Below, in pieces: positions 26,204-36,851 of a stretch of 47,927 nt of DNA. The DNA is from Leptospira sp. (GTDB lineage: Bacteria > Spirochaetota > Leptospiria > Leptospirales > Leptospiraceae): the NCBI GenBank assembly GCA_027533185.1, contig JAPZTS010000040.1, positions 1 through 47,927 of the forward strand. Direction: 5' to 3'. Below the pieces are notes generated by a model. That model was given only the letters and a program-made list of their open reading frames with translations, was not told the DNA's origin and did not search any database. The translations under genes were made by a program, and so were the position numbers. The stretch's first letter is position 1. Each line of letters opens with the position of its first letter.

Positions 26204-27574
26204 ATGAAAAACCTTACATCTATCGTCCTCATTTTCTTAATATCGGCATTTGTACCACCGATTCTTTTGTCTCAGAGTTTGAAAATAAAACAGGTTCGGA
26301 TCTGGGATTCGGAGAAGAGAAACTTTGGCCCCGTGTCTGAAATCGAAGTTGAGCGTTCCCGAATCAAATCCATAAGGCCGTCAGAGAAAAATGGACCCGT
26401 AAAATTCTTACTCCCAGGGTTTTGTGATGCCACGGTCCATATGTCCAAAAATGGTCTCGGTGGAAATACACAGCCAGAGGATCTTTCCTTCCACCTTCGT
26501 TCCTACGTGAGTGCTGGTTTTAGCCATATTCTATCCATCGGGGATCCTGATCTCAGCCCACTTGAGCGAGAGATAACAAAACAAAAATGGCAGTCGCCGA
26601 TCCTTATCCAAGCTCAGAGACCACTCCTCTACTCGGACTTCTCATTGGAAAATGATAATCTTTATCAAAATAAAATGCCAGTTCAGATGGATCCAAAACG
26701 AATTGGCATACTTCCAATTTTTTTAAAGGAAAAGGATGATAGAGGTTTCAACCAAAACCAACTCTTTGCGATTCGAAAAGACATTTTATTTCAAAACAAA
26801 ACCCCTATCGTATATACGTTTGGAGATCCAACAAGTTGGGAAGATTCTCTAGATACCGGACACAATGTACTCTTTCATCCAATGCCAGAAACCGCTAAAC
26901 TGAATAAAATCCAAAAACGTGGATTCTATTGGGCACCGATGATTTCGACACTTTATCTTTCCGAACTTTTGGAGTCTCCAGATAAAAAAAAACAATTGGT
27001 CGAGGTGCTGATTCCTCTCCATTCCAGTTTTTCAGAAAGAGGGAAGGAACCATTTTTAGCTCTTTCTCCCGAAGATCCTTTAGATCGAAAGGGAATTGGT
27101 TTCCAAGAGGCCTTTACTGTCTTCCAGGACAGGAAAGATCAGGTACAACTGGTCTTTGCGAGTGGAGCAGGCCACCTCGGTCTTCTTCCAGGGACGGCGG
27201 CTGTTGTAGAGATATTGCTTTGGGAAGAGGCAATGAAGCCAAAGAAGATTCCAGAGGGTAGTGGTGGAAGTTCCGAACATTGGTTTTTTCGGACATTTAT
27301 TAGACCGTTCCAAAAAAATATCACCCTGATCCAACCAAATCCAGATCCAGAAACGATTCCTGAATACCGCCGAGAAATGATCCGAAGTTTGACAGACACG
27401 ACCTGTGGGCTGATAGGAGCAGACCATAAAGGGAAAATTGAAGTTGGTGGTCCCGCCCATTTTTCGATCCTAACAGAGAATCCACTCTTTCGTATTTCTG
27501 GAATATTTCCAATTGAATCAATGGTGGTAGGAGGAAAATTGGTTTATACCCCTAAACCATCCCCAAGTAGGTAG
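26204..27574 (+). CDS. secreted amidohydrolase-like protein with degenerate metal site
   Basis: From ATG 26204 the protein begins with a signal peptide (SIVLIFLISAFVPPILLSQS), so this start is preferred over an earlier frame extension that overlaps the divergent gene. The beta-sandwich and barrel order of the amidohydrolase superfamily is recognisable: FLLPGFCDATVHM, the GAGHLGLLPGTAAVVEILLWEEAM block, and the C-terminal GLIGADHKGKIEVGGPAHFSIL...GGKLVY. The first metal His of D-x-H-x-H is replaced by Thr and the later catalytic Asp is not seen. It is probably not a normal metal-dependent hydrolase. Confidence 0.72.
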   Translation: MKNLTSIVLIFLISAFVPPILLSQSLKIKQVRIWDSEKRNFGPVSEIEVERSRIKSIRPSEKNGPVKFLLPGFCDATVHMSKNGLGGNTQPEDLSFHLRSYVSAGFSHILSIGDPDLSPLEREITKQKWQSPILIQAQRPLLYSDFSLENDNLYQNKMPVQMDPKRIGILPIFLKEKDDRGFNQNQLFAIRKDILFQNKTPIVYTFGDPTSWEDSLDTGHNVLFHPMPETAKLNKIQKRGFYWAPMISTLYLSELLESPDKKKQLVEVLIPLHSSFSERGKEPFLALSPEDPLDRKGIGFQEAFTVFQDRKDQVQLVFASGAGHLGLLPGTAAVVEILLWEEAMKPKKIPEGSGGSSEHWFFRTFIRPFQKNITLIQPNPDPETIPEYRREMIRSLTDTTCGLIGADHKGKIEVGGPAHFSILTENPLFRISGIFPIESMVVGGKLVYTPKPSPSR

Positions 27575-27580
27575 TGCACG

Positions 27581-28729
27581 ATGAAAGGTTCAAGCTCCGA
27601 ATTCGATCGATTGTTAGAAGAAAGTTTTAAAAAAAGAAAATCGATAGAACCTGGTTCCAGACACCAAGCAAAAGTTACGTCAGTAAAAAATGACTATGTT
27701 TTTGTGAGAACACTCGGCTCCCAAGTTCTTGGAAATATTTCGAGTGATGAATGGAAAGATGAAATACCACCTAAACCCGGAGAGGTGATAACAGTCTATT
27801 TTTTAAAAGAGGATGCGGGTGATTTTTATTTTACAGCAAGTCTCGTAGGCGATACTATAACTCCAGATACCTTGGAGCTCGCAAACCAGTTTGAAATTCC
27901 AATCATTGGACAGATTGGTGTTGAAACCAATGGAGGTTTTGAGGTCAAACTGGGAGGGGTCTTGGGCTTTGTCCCGTTCTCACAATTGGATTCGAATCTA
28001 AGATCAAAAGATATAACAGGTAAACGTTTTAAGTTCATCGTATCCGAGATTCACTCCAAACAAAACAAAGTCGTTTTATCTCAGAAAAAAATTGCGGATC
28101 GGGAAAAAGAAACTAAGAAACAACTTCTTCGTGATGAATTGAAAGAAGGTATGTTCGTTACCTGTCAGATCAAAAGTATTCATAAATTTGGACTCATTGT
28201 AGATATGGACGGATTTGATGCTTTGGTGCCTGCGAGTGAAGCTACTTATAAAAAGAATGTTGATTTAGAAAAAGAGTTTAAAGTAGGAGAAAGTCTTCGT
28301 GCAAAAATTCTTTCTCTCAATTGGGAAGAAGGAAAATTCTCACTCAGTGCAAAAGATTTTTTATCCGACCCTTGGTCCGAAAAAATTCCGTTCAAAGAAT
28401 CAGATATTCTTACAGGAATTGTTGAATCAATTAAACCTTTTGGTCTATTCGTAAAGTTGAATGATCATTTCCACGGTTTAGTTCCAAATAAAGAATCGGG
28501 TGTCCCACAAAGAACTCCTTTGAACACAGTGTACTCTCCTGGTCAAAAAATCGAAGTTTTTGTTTTGGAAATCAATCCAGAAAAAAGACAAATTGCGCTA
28601 TCGATTTCAAAAGCTACGGAGACAAAAGATCGTATGGAATACCAAGAGTATTTAAAATCTGATTCAGAAACACCAGTTGTTTCGAGCTTTGGACTTGCTT
28701 TAAAAAAATCTCTCGAGAAAAAAAAGTAA
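27581..28729 (+). CDS. S1 RNA-binding domain protein (four S1 repeats)
   Basis: Four S1-type OB folds can be traced at about residues 24-90, 105-165, 190-260 and 275-345. The third (TCQIKSIHKFGLIVDMDGFDALVPASEA) and fourth (TGIVESIKPFGLFVKLNDHFHGLVP) are most typical; the first two are diverged. At 382 residues it is shorter than ribosomal protein S1 of proteobacteria (six domains) and resembles the short S1-like proteins of other phyla. Whether it is the true ribosomal S1 cannot be settled here. The next gene follows after three bases. Confidence 0.82.
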   Translation: MKGSSSEFDRLLEESFKKRKSIEPGSRHQAKVTSVKNDYVFVRTLGSQVLGNISSDEWKDEIPPKPGEVITVYFLKEDAGDFYFTASLVGDTITPDTLELANQFEIPIIGQIGVETNGGFEVKLGGVLGFVPFSQLDSNLRSKDITGKRFKFIVSEIHSKQNKVVLSQKKIADREKETKKQLLRDELKEGMFVTCQIKSIHKFGLIVDMDGFDALVPASEATYKKNVDLEKEFKVGESLRAKILSLNWEEGKFSLSAKDFLSDPWSEKIPFKESDILTGIVESIKPFGLFVKLNDHFHGLVPNKESGVPQRTPLNTVYSPGQKIEVFVLEINPEKRQIALSISKATETKDRMEYQEYLKSDSETPVVSSFGLALKKSLEKKK

Positions 28730-28732
28730 AAA

Positions 28733-29200
28733 TTGGAAGTCGCTTTATTTGAGCCAGAAATCCCGCCTAATACTGGTAATATAGCACGCCTATGTGTGAA
28801 TGCGGGAGTGCCTCTGCATATCATTGGCCAACCGGCATTTGATTTGTCTGAGAAGGCTGTCAGAAGGGCGGGTCTTGATTACTGGGATGATTTGATCCTT
28901 TTTCGCCATGAGGGTTGGAACAATTTTTTACAGGAAAAAATGGCAAGTGAACAAAGAGTTTTTTTGGTTTCCAAATTTGGAAGGACCGTCTACTACGAAG
29001 AAAAATTCCAGACAGGGGATGTTTTTGTTTTCGGACGGGAGACGAGTGGTCTCCCGAAGGAAATCCATGAATCTGTTCCACCAGAGAGAATTTTATCGAT
29101 TCCCATGGCCAAAGCGAGCCGATCGATCAATCTTTCCAATGCCGTTGCCATCGTTCTTTTTGAAGCACTGCGCCAAGAAAAAACAAGGACTTCCCCTTAA
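28733..29200 (+). CDS. trmL: tRNA (cytidine/uridine-2'-O)-methyltransferase TrmL
   Basis: TrmL methylates the ribose of the wobble base (C34/U34) of tRNA-Leu. The 155-residue SPOUT protein begins VALFEPEIPPNTGNIARLC, the family N-terminus, and ends with the knot motifs FGRETSGLPKEI and IPMAKASRSINLSNAVAIVLFEALRQ. The start must be TTG at 28733, because the conserved first strand begins at residue 2 and no ATG or GTG is available. Confidence 0.93.
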   Translation: MEVALFEPEIPPNTGNIARLCVNAGVPLHIIGQPAFDLSEKAVRRAGLDYWDDLILFRHEGWNNFLQEKMASEQRVFLVSKFGRTVYYEEKFQTGDVFVFGRETSGLPKEIHESVPPERILSIPMAKASRSINLSNAVAIVLFEALRQEKTRTSP

Positions 29201-29249
29201 TCTATAAAACAATTTACAACTCTTCCGTTCTCATTGAAATGGGAATATC

Positions 29250-29918
29250 ATGCCGTTCCCTCTCTCTAGACCTGAGCTCGAGAAAGAAGTGAAATCCCTG
29301 TTTGCAGTGGGTCTCACTGGGAATGTTGCTGATTTTTTCTCTTGGGTCAAGATGGAGATACAAAGGAAATTCAAGGAAGATCCGAACACAACCCAAGAGC
29401 AACTGCAAACTGTACTTAACGAATTTGTTTCCCTGGGTCTTATCCAAACAAATCCTCTTGATCCTAGAGAATATCTCCTTACGGAAAAATCGACATTGAT
29501 CAAAAAAATGGGCAATCAAGATAGATTTACAATTCTTGGTGCTCTTCACTTCAATCCGATGCAGTATGTACGCACTCGGCTCGATTACTTTCTATTTAGA
29601 AATGGAATTGATCCTGAGCTTAGAATGGATCTTTGTATTGCGACTGTGGAAGCTGTAGAGAACGCCGCCAAATATGGTGATGGTGGCAACGTTGAAATTG
29701 AATACCAAATTGATAAAAACAAAGTCTTAATTTTGGATATGGTAAACACCGTAAAAGACTTTAATCTTGAGGATGATATCCAACGTGGGAAGTTTTCATC
29801 TACTGCTACTTTAATGCGGGGTATGATGGTGATGCAAAAATTATTTGATACAGTCGATTTAGAAATCAGCGACAATCGCAAGCTAGCAATTCTCAAAGCA
29901 ACTCGAAAGTTAGCATAG
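29250..29918 (+). CDS. RsbW-like ATPase / anti-sigma-type regulatory protein
   Basis: The N-terminal 85 residues are of unknown type. The C-terminal part is an HATPase_c_2 domain as in RsbW/SpoIIAB kinases: MDLCIATVEAVENAAKYGDGG is the N-box and SSTATLMRGMMVMQKLFDTVDL takes the place of the G-box, with a diverged glycine pattern. Such proteins often bind sigma factors or act in partner-switching pathways. No anti-anti-sigma gene is adjacent. It sits six bases before uvrB. Confidence 0.75.
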   Translation: MPFPLSRPELEKEVKSLFAVGLTGNVADFFSWVKMEIQRKFKEDPNTTQEQLQTVLNEFVSLGLIQTNPLDPREYLLTEKSTLIKKMGNQDRFTILGALHFNPMQYVRTRLDYFLFRNGIDPELRMDLCIATVEAVENAAKYGDGGNVEIEYQIDKNKVLILDMVNTVKDFNLEDDIQRGKFSSTATLMRGMMVMQKLFDTVDLEISDNRKLAILKATRKLA

Positions 29919-29924
29919 GCTCCT

Positions 29925-31922
29925 ATGGCAAATTTCAAAATGGTATCTCCTTTTAAAGCGGCAGGAGATCAGATAAATGCTATCGATCAAATTGCCGATG
30001 CTTTTCATTCCGGTAAACAAAAAGTTACACTAGTTGGGGTTACAGGCTCAGGAAAAACTTTTACGATGGGAGAAGTAATTCAACGAGTAAAAAAACCTAC
30101 CTTAATATTGTCGCATAACAAAACTCTAGCTGCTCAATTGTTTAGAGAATTTAAAGAGTTTTTTCCTGAAAATGCTGTAGAATATTTTGTTTCTTATTAC
30201 GATTACTACCAGCCGGAAGCTTACGTTCCGACATCAGATACTTATATTGAAAAAGATATGTCTATGAATGAGGAGATTGATAAACTCCGATTACGTGCAA
30301 CTTCCAGTCTTTTGGAAAGAGATGACGTAATTATTGTAAGTTCAGTCTCTTGTATCTATGGTTTAGGCTCACCAGAAGACTATATGAATAGTGTGGTGAT
30401 GTTAAAAGTGGGAGATAAAATTGATCGCGATGTTCTCATTCGAAAATTTTTACACATTCAATACGCAAGAAACGATATAGACTTTAGTCGAGGTAACTTT
30501 CGAGTTCGCGGTGATAGTATTGAAATTATGCCATCTTATCAAGAGGAAGGTATTCGAATTGAAATGTTTGGCGATGAGATTGATAGTCTCTCAAAAATCG
30601 ATCCAGTAACTGGCAAACAAAAGGTTAAATTGGAGCGAGTCGTAGTTTATCCGGCAAAACACTTTATTACGACAGGACCAAAAATCAAAGACGCGATAGA
30701 AAAAATAAAGGCTGAAATGTATGAACAAAAAGCCAAGTTTTTGGAAATGGGAAAACATCTCGAAGCAGAAAGGATCGAATCTAGAACCAACTATGATATG
30801 GAGATGTTGCTTGAATTAGGATATTGTAGTGGTATTGAAAATTATAGCCGGCACCTAACAGGTAGAAGTGAAGGAGAACGTCCCGCTTGTCTTTTGGATT
30901 ATTTTCCAAATTTAGACTTTTTACTCATGATAGATGAGTCGCATGTTACACTCCCTCAAATTGGCGGAATGTACGCAGGAGATAGATCGAGGAAAATGAC
31001 ACTTGTTGACTTTGGATTCCGTTTGCCAAGTGCTTTAGACAATAGACCTCTTAATTTTGAGGAATTTGAATCTTTGACTCCGATGACTCTTTATGTTTCT
31101 GCAACTCCAGATACAAAGGAATTAGAAAAATCCGAAGCTATAGTGGAACAGATCATTCGGCCAACAGGATTACTTGATCCTATTGTCGAAGTACGGCCGA
31201 CAGCAAATCAGATAGAAGATCTATTAGTTGAAATTCGAAAGCGGATACAGAATAAAGAACGAGTGTTAATCACAACCCTAACGAAGAAAATGTCAGAAGA
31301 TCTGACTGACTATTATAAAGAAGTAGGTTTGAAGATTGCATACCTACACTCAGAGATAGATACCATTGAGCGAGTTGAAATCATTCGCGATTTGAGGAAG
31401 GGGGTGTATGATTGTTTGGTGGGAATCAATTTACTTAGAGAAGGGTTGGATATTCCCGAAGTTTCGATGGTCGCAATTTTAGATGCGGATAAAGAGGGTT
31501 TTTTAAGGAACTACAAATCTCTCATTCAAACAATTGGTCGCGCAGCTAGGAATGTAAATGGTATGGCGATTTTATACGCGGATCGAATGACGGACTCCAT
31601 GAAAAAAGCAATTGGAGAGACTGAAAGACGGCGTATGCTCCAAGAAGCTCACAATCAAAAGATGGGTATTACGCCTCAAACAATCATGAAAGAGATTCAT
31701 GATATGCTCCCAAGAGAAATGGCTGAAGAAAATAGTAAGGAAGCCGCTTTGGTTGAGATGGAAAAAGAATTCACTCTAAAGAAATATAAAACTAAGGACA
31801 AATTAAGGGATGCTCTAAAGAGAGAGATGCTCCGTTATGCGTCGGATTTAGATTTTGAAAAAGCTGCTATGTTTAGAGATAAAATGTTAGCTTTGGGCCC
31901 AGATAAAATTGAGCCAAGATAA
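29925..31922 (+). CDS. uvrB: excinuclease ABC subunit B
   Basis: UvrB is the damage-verifying helicase of nucleotide excision repair. The 665 residues show Walker A GVTGSGKT (38-45), the damage-binding beta-hairpin with [12 protein letters not shown] near residue 92, [13 protein letters not shown] (motif II), [11 protein letters not shown], the helicase C-terminal motifs [22 protein letters not shown] and [10 protein letters not shown], and the C-terminal UVR domain ([18 protein letters not shown]) that binds UvrC. Confidence 0.98.
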   Translation: MANFKMVSPFKAAGDQINAIDQIADAFHSGKQKVTLVGVTGSGKTFTMGEVIQRVKKPTLILSHNKTLAAQLFREFKEFFPENAVEYFVSYYDYYQPEAYVPTSDTYIEKDMSMNEEIDKLRLRATSSLLERDDVIIVSSVSCIYGLGSPEDYMNSVVMLKVGDKIDRDVLIRKFLHIQYARNDIDFSRGNFRVRGDSIEIMPSYQEEGIRIEMFGDEIDSLSKIDPVTGKQKVKLERVVVYPAKHFITTGPKIKDAIEKIKAEMYEQKAKFLEMGKHLEAERIESRTNYDMEMLLELGYCSGIENYSRHLTGRSEGERPACLLDYFPNLDFLLMIDESHVTLPQIGGMYAGDRSRKMTLVDFGFRLPSALDNRPLNFEEFESLTPMTLYVSATPDTKELEKSEAIVEQIIRPTGLLDPIVEVRPTANQIEDLLVEIRKRIQNKERVLITTLTKKMSEDLTDYYKEVGLKIAYLHSEIDTIERVEIIRDLRKGVYDCLVGINLLREGLDIPEVSMVAILDADKEGFLRNYKSLIQTIGRAARNVNGMAILYADRMTDSMKKAIGETERRRMLQEAHNQKMGITPQTIMKEIHDMLPREMAEENSKEAALVEMEKEFTLKKYKTKDKLRDALKREMLRYASDLDFEKAAMFRDKMLALGPDKIEPR

Positions 31923-31968
31923 AGATATCATTTCGATAAATCATAATATTTAAAATAAGGAATAAAAT

Positions 31969-34356
31969 TTGGAAACAAACGAATACTGGGAAAATCCAAC
32001 AAAATTGGCGAGGCTCGAGGATACTCTTCCAAAACAAATCTTTTTATTGCCGATTAAAGTTCGTCCAGTTTTCCCAGGAATCATAACTCCTTTGATAGTA
32101 CCTGCGGGTAGATTTATTCCTTCGATCGAAGAGACTGCGAAAGGGGCGGGATTTATCGGATTGATTTTACTCAAGAAAGATGATTCTGACGAACCTTCTG
32201 AAAATAATATATACCAAGTAGGAGTGATCGCAAGGATTCTGAAAAAGATCAATTTGCCCGATGGAGGAATGAACATTTTGGTCAATACGATCCAACGATT
32301 CTCAATAGACTCCATTTCTTCGAAAGAGCCATTTTTAACTGCAAACGTGATTTATCCTTTGGAGGAAATTGGTACTTCAAAAAATAATATCAAAGCACTG
32401 ATGCGGACTCTTTTGATTTTAACAAAGGAACTAGCGCAAAACAACCCTCTATTTACTGAAGATATGAAACTTACCATGATGAATGTAAATGAACCAGGTA
32501 AGATGGCTGATTTTGTTTGTTCAATTTTGAATTTGGAGAAAGAGGATTATCAAACTGTAATCGAAGCTGTTCAAGTAAATGATCGGTTAGAAAAAGTTTT
32601 ACTTTTTTTGAGAAAAGAAATTGAGCTTGTCGTACTCCAAAAGAAAATCCAAGAACAAATCAACGATAAAATAGATAACCAGCAGAGACAGTTCTTTCTT
32701 AGAGAGCAATTGAAAGCGATTCAAGATGAGCTAGGCATTGGTGAAGATAAAACCGAAATAAAATACGATAAGTTATTAGAACGACTAAAATCTATTCCTG
32801 TTTCCGATGAAATTATTGCGGAAGTATCACGAGAAATTGAAAAGATAAAAACTTCCGATCCTGTTACAAGTGATTACAATGTAATTCGGAATTATCTTGA
32901 CCTTATAGATGCCTTACCTTGGGAGAAGCCAGCTGTTAAGGACATAAACCTTCTACATGCAAAAAAGATTCTAAATCGTGATCATCATAAATTAGAAGAT
33001 GTAAAAGAAAGAATTTTAGAATTTCTTGCTGTTCATAAGTTAAATCCAAAAAGTAGAGGATCTATCCTGTGTTTGGTGGGACCTCCGGGAGTAGGTAAAA
33101 CATCTATCGCAAAATCTGTGGCAGAGGCTTTAGGAAGAAAATTTTATAGGTTTTCTGTTGGTGGAGTGCGAGATGAAGCAGAAATCAAAGGGCACAGACG
33201 AACTTATATTGGAGCTATGCCCGGAAAATTGATAGCTGCTATGAAGATCACAAAGGAAAGGGATGCTGTGATTCTCTTAGATGAAATTGATAAAATGTCG
33301 CCAGGATTTCAAGGAGATCCTCAGGCAGCTCTACTCGAAGTTTTGGACCCGGAACAAAACTCAAATTTTAGAGATCATTATTTAGATCTACCCTTTGATC
33401 TTAGTGATGTTTTTTTTATTGCCACTGCGAACACGTATGAGCCTATCCCACGCGTACTTTTAGATCGTATGGAAGTCATACAATTATCAGGATATATTAC
33501 GGAGGAAAAGGTTCAAATTTTCGAGAAGTATCTCTGGAAAAAAATATTTAATAAAAATGGTTTAAATCCAGACCTATTTTCGATGAAGAAAGAAACGATA
33601 TCGTATTTGATCAATTCTTATTCTCGGGAGTCAGGTTTAAGAGGGCTTGAGAAAACATTTGATAAACTGGTTCGTAAAATTGCCCTAAAACACGTGTTAA
33701 AAGAAAAATATTCCAAAGAAATTCGAGAAAAGGATCTTATCGATTTTTTAGGTGCGCCTCCATTTGTTGATGATCGAATGACGATTCCAAAGGTCCCTGG
33801 TACTGCTTTAGGATTGGCATGGACGAGTGCTGGGGGTTCTACTCTGCTGATCGAAGCAGTCTTTGTCCCAGGCAAGGGCGGACTCATGTTAACGGGGCAA
33901 ATGGGAAAGATGATGGAAGAGTCTGCAAATATAGCGATTTCCTTTGTAAAAAATTATCTCGACGATTCCAAAGTTTTTGATAACAAATCAATACATCTAC
34001 ATGTCCCCGATGGAGCAACCCCCAAAGATGGACCTAGTGCAGGAATTACAATGGCAACAGCCATTCTATCATTGGCCAAGGGAGAAACAATACTTCCTGG
34101 ATTTGGAATGACAGGTGAACTTACGTTAACTGGTGAAGTTTTGGCGATAGGAGGACTTCGGGAAAAAATTGTAGCAGCCAAACGAGTGGGAGTTAAAAAG
34201 ATTATTTTTCCAAAAGATAATGAAAAGGCCTTCCAAGAAATACCAGATTATGTTAAAAAAGGCGTTCAGTTTTTCCCAGTCACTCGATTTGAGGAAGTAG
34301 CAAATCTTGTTTTTAAACAAAAAAAGAATAGAATAGTAAAAAAGAAGAAGAAGTAA
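31969..34356 (+). CDS. lon: ATP-dependent protease La (Lon)
   Basis: The start is TTG at 31969 with AAGGA eight bases upstream. The N-terminal LON substrate domain (residues 20-210) is followed by a coiled-coil region, an AAA+ module with Walker [10 protein letters not shown] (near 371) and Walker [10 protein letters not shown], and the protease domain. The latter has catalytic Ser690 in [13 protein letters not shown] and Lys733 in GGLREK. Total length of 795 residues is normal for LonA. It degrades misfolded and regulatory proteins in the cytoplasm. The lysine-rich C-terminal tail (RIVKKKKK) is a small oddity. Confidence 0.97.
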   Translation: METNEYWENPTKLARLEDTLPKQIFLLPIKVRPVFPGIITPLIVPAGRFIPSIEETAKGAGFIGLILLKKDDSDEPSENNIYQVGVIARILKKINLPDGGMNILVNTIQRFSIDSISSKEPFLTANVIYPLEEIGTSKNNIKALMRTLLILTKELAQNNPLFTEDMKLTMMNVNEPGKMADFVCSILNLEKEDYQTVIEAVQVNDRLEKVLLFLRKEIELVVLQKKIQEQINDKIDNQQRQFFLREQLKAIQDELGIGEDKTEIKYDKLLERLKSIPVSDEIIAEVSREIEKIKTSDPVTSDYNVIRNYLDLIDALPWEKPAVKDINLLHAKKILNRDHHKLEDVKERILEFLAVHKLNPKSRGSILCLVGPPGVGKTSIAKSVAEALGRKFYRFSVGGVRDEAEIKGHRRTYIGAMPGKLIAAMKITKERDAVILLDEIDKMSPGFQGDPQAALLEVLDPEQNSNFRDHYLDLPFDLSDVFFIATANTYEPIPRVLLDRMEVIQLSGYITEEKVQIFEKYLWKKIFNKNGLNPDLFSMKKETISYLINSYSRESGLRGLEKTFDKLVRKIALKHVLKEKYSKEIREKDLIDFLGAPPFVDDRMTIPKVPGTALGLAWTSAGGSTLLIEAVFVPGKGGLMLTGQMGKMMEESANIAISFVKNYLDDSKVFDNKSIHLHVPDGATPKDGPSAGITMATAILSLAKGETILPGFGMTGELTLTGEVLAIGGLREKIVAAKRVGVKKIIFPKDNEKAFQEIPDYVKKGVQFFPVTRFEEVANLVFKQKKNRIVKKKKK

Positions 34357-34364
34357 TTTAATTT

Positions 34365-36851
34365 ATGAAACAAGAGTCTTCGTTTGTGTTGTTTTTTAGA
34401 GTCATTTACCTATATTTGAAAGATCTAGTCAGTCTGCTCTGGAAAAATAAAAAACGAGTTTTTGTAATCGGATTATTTCTATCAATATTTTTATCTTTAT
34501 TCTTTCTTGCTGGTGCTTACTTGGTATGGTCTGGCGAAGAAGCTCGCGTACAAAAATCTTTAGAAAAATATCGGTCGGAAGTCTCAAATTTTTATGATAC
34601 GTTCCAGCCTAAGTCTATTAAAATATTAGATAAAAATGGAAAACTAATTGGTGAATTTTATCGAAGGAATTTTCGACCGATTCGCACGGATAATTTAAAT
34701 AAACATAATATGATTGTTTGGGCCGTCCTGTCCTCGGAAGATCGAGAGTTTTTTTCTCATTCTGGACTGAATTATTCTGCAATAGGGAGGGCTGTATTTA
34801 CCAATTTGATTAAATTCAGATTGTCACAAGGTGGATCGACGATTTCCCAGCAGCTTGCTAAACTAACTTTAAATTTAGGGAAAAGAAATCTTTTTAATAA
34901 ACTAACGGAATTGTATTGTACATTTTATATAGAAAGCCATTTTTCCAAGGAAGAGATTTTGGCGATGTACTTAAATCAAATCTTTCTCGGAGAAGGAAAT
35001 ACTGGTGTTGAAGAGGCATCTAGATACTATTTTCGCAAACCAGCCTCTGAACTGACACCTGAAGAGGCTGCTATGATCGTAGGTATTATTCCAGCTCCAA
35101 GCGTTTACAATCCCGTAAGGAATCTACATATATCATTGGTTCGGCAAAAACGTGTTCTTATGGATATGGCGAGATATCCTGAATTGCACCCGAACCAAAG
35201 AGAAATACCTAAAAAATTTTCTGAATCTTTGGATCTTAACTTAAAACGATTTCGAACGATCTACAAAGTTAAAGAGCATAAAGACGAAGAAGGAAATATC
35301 AGAAATACTAGTGAAATTGGTAAGTATGGATCTGACAAAGACTTTCGAGTTAATTTGGCTCCCGATTTCAATTCAGAGATTCGAAGATTTATTTTAGATA
35401 ATTTTTCCAATGAAGATTTAGAAGAAAGAGGATTATTCGTTCATACAACACTAGATATAGATAAACAGAGATTAGCTGAAGAATCTCTGAGGATAGGAGT
35501 TGACTCGGTTCGATCTGATTTAGTCAAACAGGAAACTGAATATCAGTCTAAAGGTAAAGGAGAGCTTGCAGAATTGACTCGAGCTATCCTACCTCTAATG
35601 AATGGAGCCATAGTTTCGATGGATCCGGAGACAGGTGACATTGAAGCATTGGTTGGAGGTTACAAGATATCCAATTCGTTTCGATTCAATCGTGCTGAAG
35701 ATGCACGAAGGCAACCTGGTTCCACTATAAAAGCCTTAGTATATGCACTTGCCTATGAGAAGCGAGTTGTAAATCCAGCTTCCAAGATTAAAGATGAAAA
35801 GTTAAACATTTCTGGCTATTCCCCAAAAAACTGGTATAAGGGATATAAGGGTGAAATAACAGTCAGACAGGCTTTAGCTCAATCGGTCAACACAGTCTCC
35901 GTCAAACTCTTGAATGAAGTTGGAGTATCATACTTTATAAAGAAAATTAGTTCGATTTTGTCTATTTCGGAATCAGAAGCAGAGGAAAGATTTCAGCCTA
36001 ACCTATCTTTGGCGTTGGGTTCTGGCGAATTAAGCCCTGTCGAATTATCGGTGATTTATGCAACGCTTCTGAACGGTGGAAGAAGAGTATCTCCTCGAAA
36101 AATTCTAAAGATAACAGATTCCGATGGTAATGAATTTTACTCTACTTCTCCCAATGATGCTTCTGAACAAATTTTGGATCCCGTAGCATGCGCAATGGCT
36201 GTCAATACGTTAGAGTCTGTATTAACAGAAGAAGGTACAATGAACCTTAAGAAAAAAGATGGTGAAAATAACCTTTATGCTGGAAAGACGGGGACAGTTC
36301 AGTCTCCGAATATCAAAAATTCAAGATGGAAATCGCTAAAAGGTGTAAGGGATGTTTGGTTTGCAGGACTTACTCCTCGAAATGTAACTGTTGTTTGGGT
36401 TGGCCATGATGAAGGTGCGCCTTTTCCAGGTTCGGGTTCAGGTGTTTCAGGGGGAATCTGGATTCGTTACATCCAAGCAGTAAAATCAAAAATGGGACTA
36501 GGTAGCCAACTCATTCCAAATTTTGTTGGAGAGTTTGTGAAAGTTGATACTTGTGCCGACGATGGAACAATTCTCGAAACCTCGCCCAATTATACTTGTA
36601 AGACTCCTCTCTTTGGACAGTATTATTTTATTGGTAGTTTGCCTGAAAAACGGGCAGGATTCCTAAAACAAGAATCTCCAAGTCCCATTCAAAATCTTTC
36701 AGATGATGTTGGTAATCCTACAGACACTGAAATTACAACATATGATGAGTCTGGTAAGAAAATTGCTGATCCAATAACAATTGATAGTGTAGAACTTGAG
36801 CCACCGATTATAAATAGTCGGAAAGATCGCTATATCGAAGAAACTCCCTAG
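34365..36851 (+). CDS. penicillin-binding protein 1A (bifunctional class A PBP)
   Basis: The protein polymerises and cross-links peptidoglycan. A short cytoplasmic part and one membrane anchor (about residues 33-55) are followed by a GT51 glycosyltransferase domain with SSEDREFFSHSG, the catalytic Glu, and QGGSTISQQLAKLTLN. The transpeptidase domain has nucleophile Ser453 in PGSTIK, SVN in AQSVNTVSV and Lys641 in KTGT. The last 100 residues are a Pro/Asp/Glu-rich tail of unknown role. The 3' end overlaps the opposite-strand binding-protein gene by 44 bases. Confidence 0.96.
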   Translation: MKQESSFVLFFRVIYLYLKDLVSLLWKNKKRVFVIGLFLSIFLSLFFLAGAYLVWSGEEARVQKSLEKYRSEVSNFYDTFQPKSIKILDKNGKLIGEFYRRNFRPIRTDNLNKHNMIVWAVLSSEDREFFSHSGLNYSAIGRAVFTNLIKFRLSQGGSTISQQLAKLTLNLGKRNLFNKLTELYCTFYIESHFSKEEILAMYLNQIFLGEGNTGVEEASRYYFRKPASELTPEEAAMIVGIIPAPSVYNPVRNLHISLVRQKRVLMDMARYPELHPNQREIPKKFSESLDLNLKRFRTIYKVKEHKDEEGNIRNTSEIGKYGSDKDFRVNLAPDFNSEIRRFILDNFSNEDLEERGLFVHTTLDIDKQRLAEESLRIGVDSVRSDLVKQETEYQSKGKGELAELTRAILPLMNGAIVSMDPETGDIEALVGGYKISNSFRFNRAEDARRQPGSTIKALVYALAYEKRVVNPASKIKDEKLNISGYSPKNWYKGYKGEITVRQALAQSVNTVSVKLLNEVGVSYFIKKISSILSISESEAEERFQPNLSLALGSGELSPVELSVIYATLLNGGRRVSPRKILKITDSDGNEFYSTSPNDASEQILDPVACAMAVNTLESVLTEEGTMNLKKKDGENNLYAGKTGTVQSPNIKNSRWKSLKGVRDVWFAGLTPRNVTVVWVGHDEGAPFPGSGSGVSGGIWIRYIQAVKSKMGLGSQLIPNFVGEFVKVDTCADDGTILETSPNYTCKTPLFGQYYFIGSLPEKRAGFLKQESPSPIQNLSDDVGNPTDTEITTYDESGKKIADPITIDSVELEPPIINSRKDRYIEETP

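Noticed and set aside
27080..27460. Long minus-strand open frame (126 codons) inside the amidohydrolase-like gene
   Set aside because: It lies fully within a gene with clear domain structure, has no ribosome binding site and its product has no sensible composition.
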